Positions 1 through 6,921 of a stretch of 9,096 nt of DNA are shown piece after piece. The translations under genes and the position numbers were made by a program. The notes under the pieces are model-generated. The model was not told the origin of the DNA and ran no database searches. It saw only the letters and a list, made by a program, of their open reading frames with translations. Location: NCBI GenBank assembly GCA_029052085.1, contig JAIDJS010000352.1, forward strand, positions 1 to 9,096, in the 5' to 3' direction. This DNA comes from Eubacterium sp. Lineage in GTDB: Bacteria > Bacillota > Clostridia > Oscillospirales > Acutalibacteraceae. Position 1 is the first letter of the stretch, and each line of letters starts with the position of its first letter.

Positions 1-721
1 TTTCAGCGCAGATAGGTAATGTTTCAGCGCCTTCTTCGGCGGCGATTTTCTTAACTGTGTTAAAGTTCTTGTTTTCGTCAATTCCGTTTGCGAAATCGTC
101 CTCACTCATATTGCAGGCATAGATAACAGGTTTTATTGTAAGAAGTGAAACCTCTTTAAGATATTCCTGCTCGTCCTCAGAAATTTCAACGGCTCTGGCT
201 GTTTTACCTTCTTCCATTTCGGCATAAAGCCTTTCAAGAAATGCAACCTCAGGTGCAATGGTTTTATCGCCCTTCATAGCCTTTTTTCTGCTGTCTATTC
301 TTCTTGCAAGAATATCAAGGTCTGATAAAACAAGCTCAAGATTGATTGTTTCGATATCTCTTGCAGGGTCAATTGAACCGTCAACATGTGTTATATCATT
401 GTTTTCAAAGCATCTTACAACATGGATTACGGAATCAACCTCTCTGATGTGGCTTAAAAATTTGTTTCCGAGGCCTTCGCCCTTGGAGGCGCCTTTAACA
501 AGTCCTGCTATATCAACAAATTCGATTGTTGCAGGTGTGAATTTATCAGGTTGATACATTTCTGCAAGCTTATCAAGCCTTTCGTCAGGTACGCTGACCA
601 TACCTACATTTGGCTCAATCGTGCAGAAAGGGTAGTTTGCACTCTGCGCTCCTGCGTTTGTTATTGCATTAAAAAGTGTACTTTTTCCGACATTCGGAAG
701 TCCTACAATTCCCAGTTTCAT
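1..721 (-). CDS. ychF: YchF/OLA1-family ribosome-associated ATPase, 3' end outside window
   Basis: This is the N-terminal 240 residues of the Obg-related P-loop ATPase YchF. Seen in the translation: a G1/P-loop GLPNVGKST at residues 7-15 near the very N-terminus, the G3 region DIAGLVKGASKGEGLGNKFL, and NMSE at residues 204-207 in place of the NKxD of true GTPases. In this family NxxE at that place goes with ATP rather than GTP preference. Family members bind ribosomes and are linked to stress and redox responses. The usual length is about 365 residues, so roughly 125 residues, including most or all of the C-terminal TGS domain, lie beyond base 1. The start at 721 is fixed by AAGGAG at 733-728 with a 6-base spacer and by the canonical MKLGIVGLPNVGKS start. 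It lies 16 bases downstream of the lipoprotein gene on the same strand and probably shares its transcript. Confidence 0.96.
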   Translation of the reverse strand, partial: MKLGIVGLPNVGKSTLFNAITNAGAQSANYPFCTIEPNVGMVSVPDERLDKLAEMYQPDKFTPATIEFVDIAGLVKGASKGEGLGNKFLSHIREVDSVIHVVRCFENNDITHVDGSIDPARDIETINLELVLSDLDILARRIDSRKKAMKGDKTIAPEVAFLERLYAEMEEGKTARAVEISEDEQEYLKEVSLLTIKPVIYACNMSEDDFANGIDENKNFNTVKKIAAEEGAETLPICAE

Positions 722-737
722 AATGTTCTCCTTGTGT

Positions 738-2300
738 TTATTTATTTAAAAGCTTTTCCCAATAAAGCTCATCTTCATTTGCCGCACTGGGATAAGCCGA
801 ACGTATTGCTTTACACAGCAGTTCGATTTTTTTGTTGACGTTCTCGCTGTATTTATCTTTTTCGTCAGTTTGTGTGTTTTCGCATAAATATCTGAATGTA
901 TCTGCTGCATCCTCTGCCATATCGGAAACAGCATAATCACTTATAAAGTATTCTTTATAATCTTTGAAATCTATGTTTCTGTATTCATCTCCGATATATT
1001 CAAAGTCTTTCGGGTTCAATCGGCACCATTCGTCATAAAAATCCGAATGGTAGTTTTCTGTATAGAAATCAGATATTCTGTTATCTATCAGGTGCATAAA
1101 TTCATGGAAAAATACACCCTTGCAGAAATCATCATATCCGAAAACAATCATCATATCCTCATTAAAATCAACAGCATAGGCGGAAATGCCTTCAATTCGT
1201 TTAACAATATTCATTTTGATTCCGCTGCTTTGCTGATTATAGCTGTATATTTCATTTACAAATCCGTCAGGGAAAAGTGCAAGGTATTTTTCTATATCGG
1301 TTAAAATGGAATTAAGCTGTAATGCGTTAACACCATATTCCGTTTCATTAAACCAATAATCCTCAATAACCTCATCAACATTAATCCTTATTGCGTATGT
1401 ATCATTAACTTCTTTGATGATGTTTTCATTGTCTTTATCAAAATCTTCTTTAGTTTTTACTGAAAGATTAATCTTATTATTTTTAGAATTCTCATTATAC
1501 TTCCATATGTAAGGAGTCGATACGGTTCCGCCAGTTTGGTCATTTGAATTTGTTAATATAAAAACGGCGTATTTGTCGTTTAATTTTCCGAATTGAATAT
1601 TAACGGACAAGTTATCCAGTCCGTTGAATTTAAGGGTACTGCTGCTGACTCCGTTTTTGTAATCTTCAACGGAAATAATGATTTCGCTGTCATTATCTGT
1701 ATAGCTGAGTTTGAATATCTTTTTATCATATTCATCAATAAAAGAAGAATTGTCATTGTCATTAACATAAAATGTTTCCGGTTCATCATAAAAAACGCAT
1801 ACCGATTTATTTTCAGTATGGGAGACAGCATAATTGCTTTTAAAATCAAAATTATCACTGAACAAATCAGATTTCGGTATGTCGTCTATATTGAAATCAG
1901 TTATATACTCTGCATCGCCTTTTTTGTTTAGGTCTAAATCATAGGCAACAGCCTTTTCGTTCGTATCGTCATAAATAATGATTTCGTTTTCATTGCTGAA
2001 TTTAGCTTCTGTTATATTGTCCAAGCCGCAGTCATCAAGTGTTATTTTTGCGCAAACTTTATTTTTTTCGGCATTGTAAACAGATAATAGATAGTCTTCT
2101 GTTCCCTTATATGTTAAAAAAAGGATGTTATCTCCCGAGATATCGATAGAAGAATAATACTCAGCATGTTTTGAGATTGAAGTAATTTTATAATAGGCTG
2201 AATTGTCTTTGTTTAAAATACTCAATATATTTGAGCAACCGCATAAAAAAACAATTGATAGAAGTAAAGCGATTGCCGAAATGGATTTTGCTGCTTTCAT
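738..2300 (-). CDS. Lipoprotein with C-terminal zincin (HEFMH) metallopeptidase-like domain
   Basis: A 520-residue predicted exported lipoprotein. Residues 1-22 form a lipoprotein signal: K2/K5, a hydrophobic stretch ISAIALLLSIVFL, then lipobox L19-C20-G21-C22, giving a mature protein starting CSNILS. Residues about 40-300 are rich in short beta-type segments with repeated aspartate/asparagine turns and look propeller-like (inference only). The C-terminal third holds HEFMH (H399, E400, H403), the HExxH zinc signature. Downstream, SDMAEDAADTF offers E463 as a possible third ligand, as in gluzincins. The ATG at 2300 is chosen over in-frame ATGs at 2306 and 2381: AAAGAGGG at 2315-2308 sits 7 bases from 2300, and 2381 lies inside the promoter spacer. 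I do not recognise a named family. Substrate and whether it is active are unknown; a catalytically silent surface protein is possible. The gene precedes ychF. Confidence 0.8.
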   Translation of the reverse strand: MKAAKSISAIALLLSIVFLCGCSNILSILNKDNSAYYKITSISKHAEYYSSIDISGDNILFLTYKGTEDYLLSVYNAEKNKVCAKITLDDCGLDNITEAKFSNENEIIIYDDTNEKAVAYDLDLNKKGDAEYITDFNIDDIPKSDLFSDNFDFKSNYAVSHTENKSVCVFYDEPETFYVNDNDNSSFIDEYDKKIFKLSYTDNDSEIIISVEDYKNGVSSSTLKFNGLDNLSVNIQFGKLNDKYAVFILTNSNDQTGGTVSTPYIWKYNENSKNNKINLSVKTKEDFDKDNENIIKEVNDTYAIRINVDEVIEDYWFNETEYGVNALQLNSILTDIEKYLALFPDGFVNEIYSYNQQSSGIKMNIVKRIEGISAYAVDFNEDMMIVFGYDDFCKGVFFHEFMHLIDNRISDFYTENYHSDFYDEWCRLNPKDFEYIGDEYRNIDFKDYKEYFISDYAVSDMAEDAADTFRYLCENTQTDEKDKYSENVNKKIELLCKAIRSAYPSAANEDELYWEKLLNK

Positions 2301-2307
2301 AAACATA

Positions 2308-2315
2308 CCCTCTTT
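2308..2315 (-). promoter_or_regulatory. Ribosome binding site deciding the lipoprotein start
   Basis: AAAGAGGG read on the minus strand lies 7 bases before the ATG at 2300. It is only one base from the ATG at 2306, which is too close for initiation there. This supports 2300 as the start, giving a standard lipoprotein signal peptide. Confidence 0.75.
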
Positions 2316-2335
2316 AAAAATCAATAAACATTGCT

Positions 2336-2353
2336 TCACATATGTATATATGA
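2336..2353. promoter_or_regulatory. Imperfect 18-bp palindrome at the lipoprotein promoter
   Basis: TCACATATGTATATATGA has the form TCA-n-ATAT-nn-ATAT-n-TGA, a dyad with one mismatch pair per arm and two unpaired centre bases. It falls just downstream of the predicted leftward transcription start (about 2357), where a repressor could block initiation. The region is very AT-rich, so chance is a real alternative. Confidence 0.3.
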
Positions 2354-2363
2354 GTATATAATA

Positions 2364-2391
2364 ATTATAACATCTTTTCAAGTCTTGACAA
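2364..2391 (-). promoter_or_regulatory. Sigma-A-type promoter for the lipoprotein-ychF unit
   Basis: Read on the minus strand, TTGTCA (2391-2386) is followed after 16 bases by TATAAT (2369-2364). A TG one base upstream of the -10 box gives the extended form TGTTATAAT. Transcription should start near 2357, leaving a leader of about 57 bases before the ATG at 2300. The -35 box overlaps five of six bases with the -35 box of the opposite promoter. Confidence 0.75.
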
Positions 2392-2413
2392 CTATAAATA
2401 AAAATAATAAAAT
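2385..2413 (+). promoter_or_regulatory. Sigma-A-type promoter for the ilvB-ilvN-leuC-leuD operon
   Basis: TTGACA (2385-2390), a perfect -35 consensus, is followed after 17 bases by TAAAAT (2408-2413), one base off the -10 consensus. The expected start is near 2420, leaving only about 30 bases before ilvB, almost all taken up by the ribosome binding site region. No hairpin, leader peptide or T-box fits in that space. The predicted basal strength is high, so if the operon is regulated a repressor acting at or near this site is likely. Confidence 0.8.
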
Positions 2414-2449
2414 AGATATTAAAATTATAAAGTAAATTAGGAGGGTATT

Positions 2450-4111
2450 ATGGAATTAAATGGTTCTCAGATTGTTCTTGAGGTACTTAAGGAACAGGGT
2501 GTAGACACTGTTTTCGGTTATCCGGGCGGAACAATTCTCAATATTTTTGATGAGCTTTATAAATATGGCGATACATTTAATCATATTCTGACAGCTCATG
2601 AGCAGGGCGCATCCCACGCTGCGGACGGATATGCCCGTGCAACGGGCAAGGTTGGCGTTTGCTTTGCTACATCCGGTCCTGGTTCAACAAATCTTGTAAC
2701 CGGTATAGCAACTGCTTATATGGATTCTATTCCGGTGGTTGCCATTACCTGTAACTATGCAACATCCGGTCTTGGCAGAGATTCTTTTCAGGAAATTGAT
2801 ATTACGGGCGTAACTATGCCTATTACAAAGCATAACTTTATGGTAAAGGATGTTAATGAGCTTGCCGCAACACTTCGCCGTGCTTTTGAAATTGCACAAA
2901 GCGGAAGAAAAGGTCCGGTGCTTGTTGATATTCCTAAGGATATTACCGCGGCTATGTGCGAATATGAGCCTCAGCCAAAGGTGCAGCCGCTTGAAAATGC
3001 GCATCCAAAGCAGAGCTGCTTTGACAGAGCCGTTGAGCTTATTTCCAATGCCCAAAAGCCTCTTATCTATGTAGGCGGTGGTGCCATTCTTTCGGATGTA
3101 GGTAAGGATTTAATCGCATTTGCGGAAAAAATTGATGCACCTGTTGTATCATCGCTTATGGGTCTTGGTGCTTTCCCGAACGGACATCCGCTTCATCTTG
3201 GCTTAATCGGTATGCACGGCCATTTTGAATGCAATAAGGCTGCCCATGATTGTGATGTACTTATTGTTGCAGGTGCCCGCTTCTCAGACCGTGTTGCCGG
3301 CAACAGAGCAAAATTCGCTCCGAACGCAGAGATTCTTCATATTGATGTTGATGCTGCTGAGATGGACAAGAATATTGTTTCCAATTATCATTTAAGAGGT
3401 ACCCTTTCAGAGGTTATTCCTATGCTTACAAATGCTGTTTCGCAGCAGAATCATAATGCCTGGAAGGCTGAAATAGATGGCTTCAGACGTCCGTTTAATC
3501 AGCTTCAGATTGGCGATTATGTTAATCCACAGACACTGATTGAAGCTGTTGATAAAAAATCTCCTGTAGATACAATTGTTGTAACGGATGTAGGTCAGCA
3601 TCAGCTTTGGGCTGCGCAGTTTTATAAATATACACAGCCGCATACCTTCCTTTCCTCAGGCGGTCTTGGCACAATGGGCTATTCCATGGGTGCTGCAATC
3701 GGTGCGGCTTTCGGATGCCCGGATAAGCGTGTTGTTATGTTTGCAGGCGATGGCGGCTTCCATATGAATCTGAATGAGCTTGCAACGATGGCTTCCTATA
3801 ATGTTCCTGTTGTTATGTTTATTATGAATAATAAGGTGCTTGGAATGGTTCGCCAGTGGCAGAAGATTTTCTATGGAAATCGTTTTTCGGATACGGACCC
3901 TAACCGTGCAACGGATTTTGTTAAGGTTGCAGAGGCTTTTGGTGTAAAAGGGCTTCGCATCAATACGAATGATGAGATTGATAAAGTAATTGATGAAGCC
4001 TTCAGCATAAATGGTCCGGTAGTTGTTGAATGCAGAATTTCTCCGGATTCAAACGTTCTTCCGATGATTCCGCCGGGAGGCTCAGTAGCAGATATTAAGG
4101 AGGAAATGTAA
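2450..4111 (+). CDS. ilvB: Acetolactate synthase, large catalytic subunit
   Basis: A 553-residue thiamine diphosphate enzyme, full length for the family. It condenses two pyruvates to 2-acetolactate (valine/leucine) or pyruvate with 2-ketobutyrate to acetohydroxybutyrate (isoleucine), in the cytoplasm, with FAD as a structural cofactor. Seen: the N-terminal pyrimidine-binding domain with catalytic glutamate E51 in TAHEQGASHAADGYARATG, followed by the ATSGPGSTNLVTGIATAY segment; a central FAD/transhydrogenase-like domain; and the C-terminal ThDP-binding motif starting G433-D434-G435 and ending in MNN about 30 residues on. The segment VLGMVRQWQ, conserved in acetolactate synthases, argues against the related oxalyl-CoA decarboxylase or pyruvate oxidase. 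The residue before HEQGA is alanine where the E. coli enzymes have arginine. The start follows AGGAGGG at 2439-2445. It is the first gene of the operon, and ilvN follows after 2 bases. Confidence 0.97.
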   Translation: MELNGSQIVLEVLKEQGVDTVFGYPGGTILNIFDELYKYGDTFNHILTAHEQGASHAADGYARATGKVGVCFATSGPGSTNLVTGIATAYMDSIPVVAITCNYATSGLGRDSFQEIDITGVTMPITKHNFMVKDVNELAATLRRAFEIAQSGRKGPVLVDIPKDITAAMCEYEPQPKVQPLENAHPKQSCFDRAVELISNAQKPLIYVGGGAILSDVGKDLIAFAEKIDAPVVSSLMGLGAFPNGHPLHLGLIGMHGHFECNKAAHDCDVLIVAGARFSDRVAGNRAKFAPNAEILHIDVDAAEMDKNIVSNYHLRGTLSEVIPMLTNAVSQQNHNAWKAEIDGFRRPFNQLQIGDYVNPQTLIEAVDKKSPVDTIVVTDVGQHQLWAAQFYKYTQPHTFLSSGGLGTMGYSMGAAIGAAFGCPDKRVVMFAGDGGFHMNLNELATMASYNVPVVMFIMNNKVLGMVRQWQKIFYGNRFSDTDPNRATDFVKVAEAFGVKGLRINTNDEIDKVIDEAFSINGPVVVECRISPDSNVLPMIPPGGSVADIKEEM

Positions 4112-4113
4112 TT

Positions 4114-4626
4114 ATGGCAGAAGAAAAGATTGTATTATCCGTTCTTGTTGATAATGTTGCCGGTGTTTTACAGCGTGTTGCAAGTCTTTTTTCAAGGCGC
4201 GGATATAATATCAGCTCTTTAACTGTTAGTGAAACAGAGGATCCTCGTTTTTCAAGAATGACCGTAGAAGCCTATACGGAGCCTGAGAATTTCAGACAGA
4301 TTAAGGCGCAGATTTCAAAGCTTGAAATTGTTAAAAAGGTTGCAGTGCTGAATGCGGAAAATTCTGTTTCATCTGAGCTGCTTCTTATTAAAGTTCGCGC
4401 AAAGGGTATTGAAAAGAAAAATCATCTTCTTGAGGTAAACAGAAGATTTGGTGCAAGAGTGGTTGATGTTACGCTTGAAAGCTTTACCTTTGAGCTTACA
4501 GGCAGAGCAGAAGCAATAGAAAACTTTATCAAAGAGGTATCCGCTTTCGGTATTATTGAAATGGCAAAGACTGGTGTAACCTCTCTTGAAAGAGGCGCAG
4601 ATTCCTTTAAGGAAGATTTAATGTAA
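4114..4626 (+). CDS. ilvN: Acetolactate synthase, small regulatory subunit
   Basis: A 170-residue partner of IlvB, of normal length. It activates the catalytic subunit and normally confers feedback inhibition by valine or another branched-chain amino acid. Seen: an N-terminal ACT domain, about residues 4-76, with the signature VLVDNVAGVLQRVASLFSRR and GYNISSLTVSETEDPRFSRM; then the C-terminal small-subunit domain with EVNRRFGARVVDVTLESFTF, which in the family contacts IlvB. The start is 2 bases after the ilvB stop. Its ribosome binding site AAGGAGG (4097-4103) lies inside the end of ilvB, so the two are probably translationally coupled and made in matched amounts. I cannot tell from sequence alone which amino acid it senses. 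Confidence 0.96.
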   Translation: MAEEKIVLSVLVDNVAGVLQRVASLFSRRGYNISSLTVSETEDPRFSRMTVEAYTEPENFRQIKAQISKLEIVKKVAVLNAENSVSSELLLIKVRAKGIEKKNHLLEVNRRFGARVVDVTLESFTFELTGRAEAIENFIKEVSAFGIIEMAKTGVTSLERGADSFKEDLM

Positions 4627-4649
4627 TTAAAGAAATTAGGTGAATACAT

Positions 4650-5909
4650 ATGGGTATGACTATGACTCAGAAAATATTAGCAGCTCATGCAGGTCTTGAT
4701 TCGGTTGTTGCAGGGCAGTTAATAGAGGCTAATCTGGATATGGTACTCGGAAACGATGTAACATCTCCTGTTGCTATCAATGAAATGAACAAGTTCGGCA
4801 AGGACTCTATCTTTGATAAAACAAGAATTTCTCTTGTAATGGATCATTTTACTCCGAATAAGGATATTCAGTCTGCCGAAAACTGCAAGCAGGTTCGCGA
4901 ATTTGCTAAAAAGCATGATATTCTCCATTATTACGATGTCGGTAATATGGGAATTGAGCATGCTCTGCTTCCCGAAAAAGGTATTGTAACCTGCGGTGAC
5001 TGCATTATCGGTGCAGACAGCCATACATGTACTTACGGTGCGCTCGGTGCTTTTTCAACGGGTGTCGGCTCAACGGATATGGCTGCAGGTATGATTACCG
5101 GCAAGGCTTGGTTCAAGGTGCCGAGTGCCATTAAGGTAGTTGTAACAGGGGAAAAAGCCCCGTTTATCAGCGGTAAGGATGTTATCCTTCATATTATCGG
5201 CGAAATCGGTGTTGACGGCGCTCTTTATAAAAGTCTTGAATTTACAGGCGACGGAATTAAAAATCTTTCAATGGATGATCGCCTTTGTATCTCCAATATG
5301 GCTATAGAATGCGGCGCTAAAAACGGAATATTCCCGGTTGATGATGTAACTCTTGAATATGTAAAGGGCAGATCATTAAGAGAGTATAAGGTTTACGAAG
5401 CTGATGCTGATGCAGAATATGACAGCACAATTACTGTTGATTTAAGTACACTTCGTCCTACTGTTGCGTTTCCGCATCTTCCTGAAAATACAAAAACGAT
5501 TGATGAAGTGCCTGAAATTAAAATTGACCAGGTTGTTATTGGCTCCTGTACTAACGGAAGAATGGAGGATATGCGTATTGCCGCTTCTATTCTTAAGGGC
5601 AGAAAGGTTGCGGATGGTGTTCGTGTTATCGTTATCCCTGCAACCCAGCAGATTTATCTCAATTGCGTTAAGGAAGGGCTTGCTGAAATCTTTGTGGAAG
5701 CAGGTGCAATTGTATCAACTCCAACCTGTGGTCCGTGTCTTGGCGGTCATATGGGTATTCTTGCAAACGGTGAAAAGGCTGTTTCAACCTCAAACCGTAA
5801 TTTTGTTGGCAGAATGGGACACACAAAATCTGAAATTTACCTTGCTTCTCCTGCAGTAGCGGCAGCTTCGGCTGTTAAAGGCTATATTGCAGATCCTGCA
5901 AAAATATAG
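4650..5909 (+). CDS. leuC: 3-isopropylmalate dehydratase, large subunit
   Basis: A 419-residue aconitase-superfamily subunit that, with LeuD, converts 2-isopropylmalate to 3-isopropylmalate in leucine synthesis. The three [4Fe-4S] cluster cysteines are visible: C300 in [11 protein letters not shown], and C360 and C363 in [32 protein letters not shown] is the other conserved block. The length matches the shorter HacA-like class common in Clostridia and archaea rather than the roughly 466-residue enterobacterial LeuC. In that class homoaconitase is hard to exclude by motif alone; the ilvBN context and [11 protein letters not shown] start favour the leucine enzyme. A start at 4650 is supported by AGGTGA about 6 bases upstream; in-frame ATGs at 4656 and 4662 are alternatives. 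It lies 23 bases after ilvN, and its stop overlaps the leuD ribosome binding site. Confidence 0.95.
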   Translation: MGMTMTQKILAAHAGLDSVVAGQLIEANLDMVLGNDVTSPVAINEMNKFGKDSIFDKTRISLVMDHFTPNKDIQSAENCKQVREFAKKHDILHYYDVGNMGIEHALLPEKGIVTCGDCIIGADSHTCTYGALGAFSTGVGSTDMAAGMITGKAWFKVPSAIKVVVTGEKAPFISGKDVILHIIGEIGVDGALYKSLEFTGDGIKNLSMDDRLCISNMAIECGAKNGIFPVDDVTLEYVKGRSLREYKVYEADADAEYDSTITVDLSTLRPTVAFPHLPENTKTIDEVPEIKIDQVVIGSCTNGRMEDMRIAASILKGRKVADGVRVIVIPATQQIYLNCVKEGLAEIFVEAGAIVSTPTCGPCLGGHMGILANGEKAVSTSNRNFVGRMGHTKSEIYLASPAVAAASAVKGYIADPAKI

Positions 5910-5913
5910 GAGG
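5908..5913 (+). promoter_or_regulatory. Ribosome binding site deciding the leuD start
   Basis: AGGAGG overlaps the leuC stop codon (TAG at 5907-5909) and lies 6 bases before the ATG at 5920. An in-frame ATG at 5887 inside leuC has no such site. The overlap suggests that ribosomes finishing leuC reinitiate on leuD. Confidence 0.85.
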
Positions 5914-5919
5914 TCAGCT

Positions 5920-6399
5920 ATGAAAGCAAAAGGAACAGTTCATAAATTCGGAAATAATATAGATACGGATGTTATTATTCCTGCAAGATATCTTAATAAG
6001 AGTGATGAGGCGTGGCTTGCTTCTCATTGTATGGAGGATATTGATAAGGAATTTGTAAATAATGTAAAGCAAGGCGATATTATGGTTGCTGAAGCGAATT
6101 TCGGCTGCGGCTCTTCAAGAGAGCATGCTCCGATTGCAATTAAAGCAAGCGGCATTTCCTGTGTTATTGCTTCAACCTTTGCAAGAATTTTTTACAGAAA
6201 CGCAATCAATATCGGGCTTGCAATTCTTGAATGTGATGAGGCAGCAAAGGATATCAAATCGGGCGATGAGGTTGAGGTTGATTTTGACAGCGGTGTTATT
6301 ACAAATATAACAACCGGCAAAACCTATAAGGCTCAGCCGTTTCCTCCGTTCATTCAGGATATTATTTCAAAAGGCGGACTTTTGAATTCTATCAGATAA
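5920..6399 (+). CDS. leuD: 3-isopropylmalate dehydratase, small subunit
   Basis: A 159-residue swivel-domain partner of LeuC; together they form the cytoplasmic isopropylmalate isomerase. Seen: the start [19 protein letters not shown] and [10 protein letters not shown], then [10 protein letters not shown] at residues 62-71 in the conserved active-site strand, followed by the [16 protein letters not shown] stretch. The length fits the short class of about 160 residues that pairs with HacA-like large subunits, matching the adjacent leuC. The residues after RYL (here N26-K27-S28) lie in the loop where isopropylmalate isomerases and homoaconitases of this class differ, so the exact substrate is inferred mainly from context. 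It is the last recognisable pathway gene of the operon; leuB does not follow. No terminator is visible between it and the next gene. Confidence 0.95.
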   Translation: MKAKGTVHKFGNNIDTDVIIPARYLNKSDEAWLASHCMEDIDKEFVNNVKQGDIMVAEANFGCGSSREHAPIAIKASGISCVIASTFARIFYRNAINIGLAILECDEAAKDIKSGDEVEVDFDSGVITNITTGKTYKAQPFPPFIQDIISKGGLLNSIR

Positions 6400-6437
6400 A
6401 TTATACTGTTTAGTAAATAATCTGCGGTGGTATGGAA

Positions 6438-6845
6438 ATGGAATTGTTAATTAATTCTGATTTATTAAATAAATGCGGAAGCGGTTCATCCGAATACTGG
6501 TTTTCTTATAGGGATTATACTGTAAAAAACATCAGGGATTTGGATACGGGAGCAAAGCCGGACGATATGGGGCAAACTACATATTTCGTATCTATAGGCT
6601 TAATTCCTTTTATTACTATAAGCAACGAAGAAATTATTCGCGGCTTCATAAATGAAAAGGGCAGCGATAAGCTGAAATCAATTCTTGATAAAATTCATGG
6701 TGAAGAATTTATAGATACCTTCTGGAAATACTTTAATGCCTATCCTGAGCTTAAAGACGGAATTGATGAATTTTCAACGGAGTACACGCATAATAAAATT
6801 GCTTCCTGGTGCAATGAAAACAATATTAATTACAGATTTGAATAA
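6438..6845 (+). CDS. Conserved-looking hypothetical protein, 135 residues
   Basis: I do not recognise this protein. It is a small, acidic, soluble-looking protein without a signal peptide or membrane segment. The sequence moves from an aromatic N-terminal part (EYWFSYRDYTVKNIRDLD), through a possible strand TTYFVSIGLIPFITIS, to a helical C-terminal half (GSDKLKSILDKIHGEEFIDTFWKYF and after). The start at 6438 is preferred over 6432 because GGTGG at 6426-6430 lies 7 bases from 6438 but only one base from 6432. It sits 38 bases after leuD on the same strand with no terminator or obvious promoter between, and just ahead of a terminator, so it is probably the last gene of the ilv-leu transcript. 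Codon use looks like its neighbours. The aromatic, compact character resembles many small cytoplasmic proteins of unknown function; no role can be assigned. Confidence 0.7.
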   Translation: MELLINSDLLNKCGSGSSEYWFSYRDYTVKNIRDLDTGAKPDDMGQTTYFVSIGLIPFITISNEEIIRGFINEKGSDKLKSILDKIHGEEFIDTFWKYFNAYPELKDGIDEFSTEYTHNKIASWCNENNINYRFE

Positions 6846-6856
6846 TTAAGACAAAC

Positions 6857-6898
6857 GGGCGAACAATGTAACATTTCAGTTCGCCTCTTTGCTTTTTT
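6857..6898 (+). terminator. Rho-independent terminator after the ilv-leu operon
   Basis: A perfect 7-bp stem GGCGAAC (6858-6864) / GTTCGCC (6879-6885), extendable by one G-T pair, encloses a 14-base loop. It is followed by a T-rich run with six consecutive Ts at 6893-6898. It begins 11 bases after the hypothetical gene. The loop is large and the T run is interrupted by GC at 6891-6892, so some read-through into the next gene is plausible. Confidence 0.75.
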
Positions 6899-6921
6899 AA
6901 TTTTTAAAAAGGGGAAAAATT

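Noticed and set aside
258..838. Two plus-strand open frames of 98 and 95 residues
   Set aside because: They lie antisense to ychF, whose protein sequence is unmistakable, and lack plausible ribosome binding sites; they are by-products of the real gene.
2301..2381. In-frame upstream start for the lipoprotein gene, adding 27 residues (ATG at 2381) or 2 residues (ATG at 2306)
   Set aside because: 2381 lies within the predicted promoter spacer and would bury the lipoprotein signal; 2306 is one base from the ribosome binding site. The ATG at 2300 has proper spacing and gives a normal signal peptide.
2684..3055. Minus-strand open frame of 123 residues opposite ilvB
   Set aside because: It is antisense to a highly conserved enzyme, and its protein has a low-complexity, arginine/asparagine/histidine-rich composition with no recognisable motif.
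5464..5859. Plus-strand 131-residue open frame within leuC
   Set aside because: It is an out-of-frame reading through the iron-sulfur cysteine region of leuC; the leucine/arginine-rich product is typical of a shadow frame.
6400..6437. Possible terminator or promoter between leuD and the hypothetical gene
   Set aside because: No stem of useful length and no T run are present; the AT-rich stretch has no -35/-10 pair I can support.
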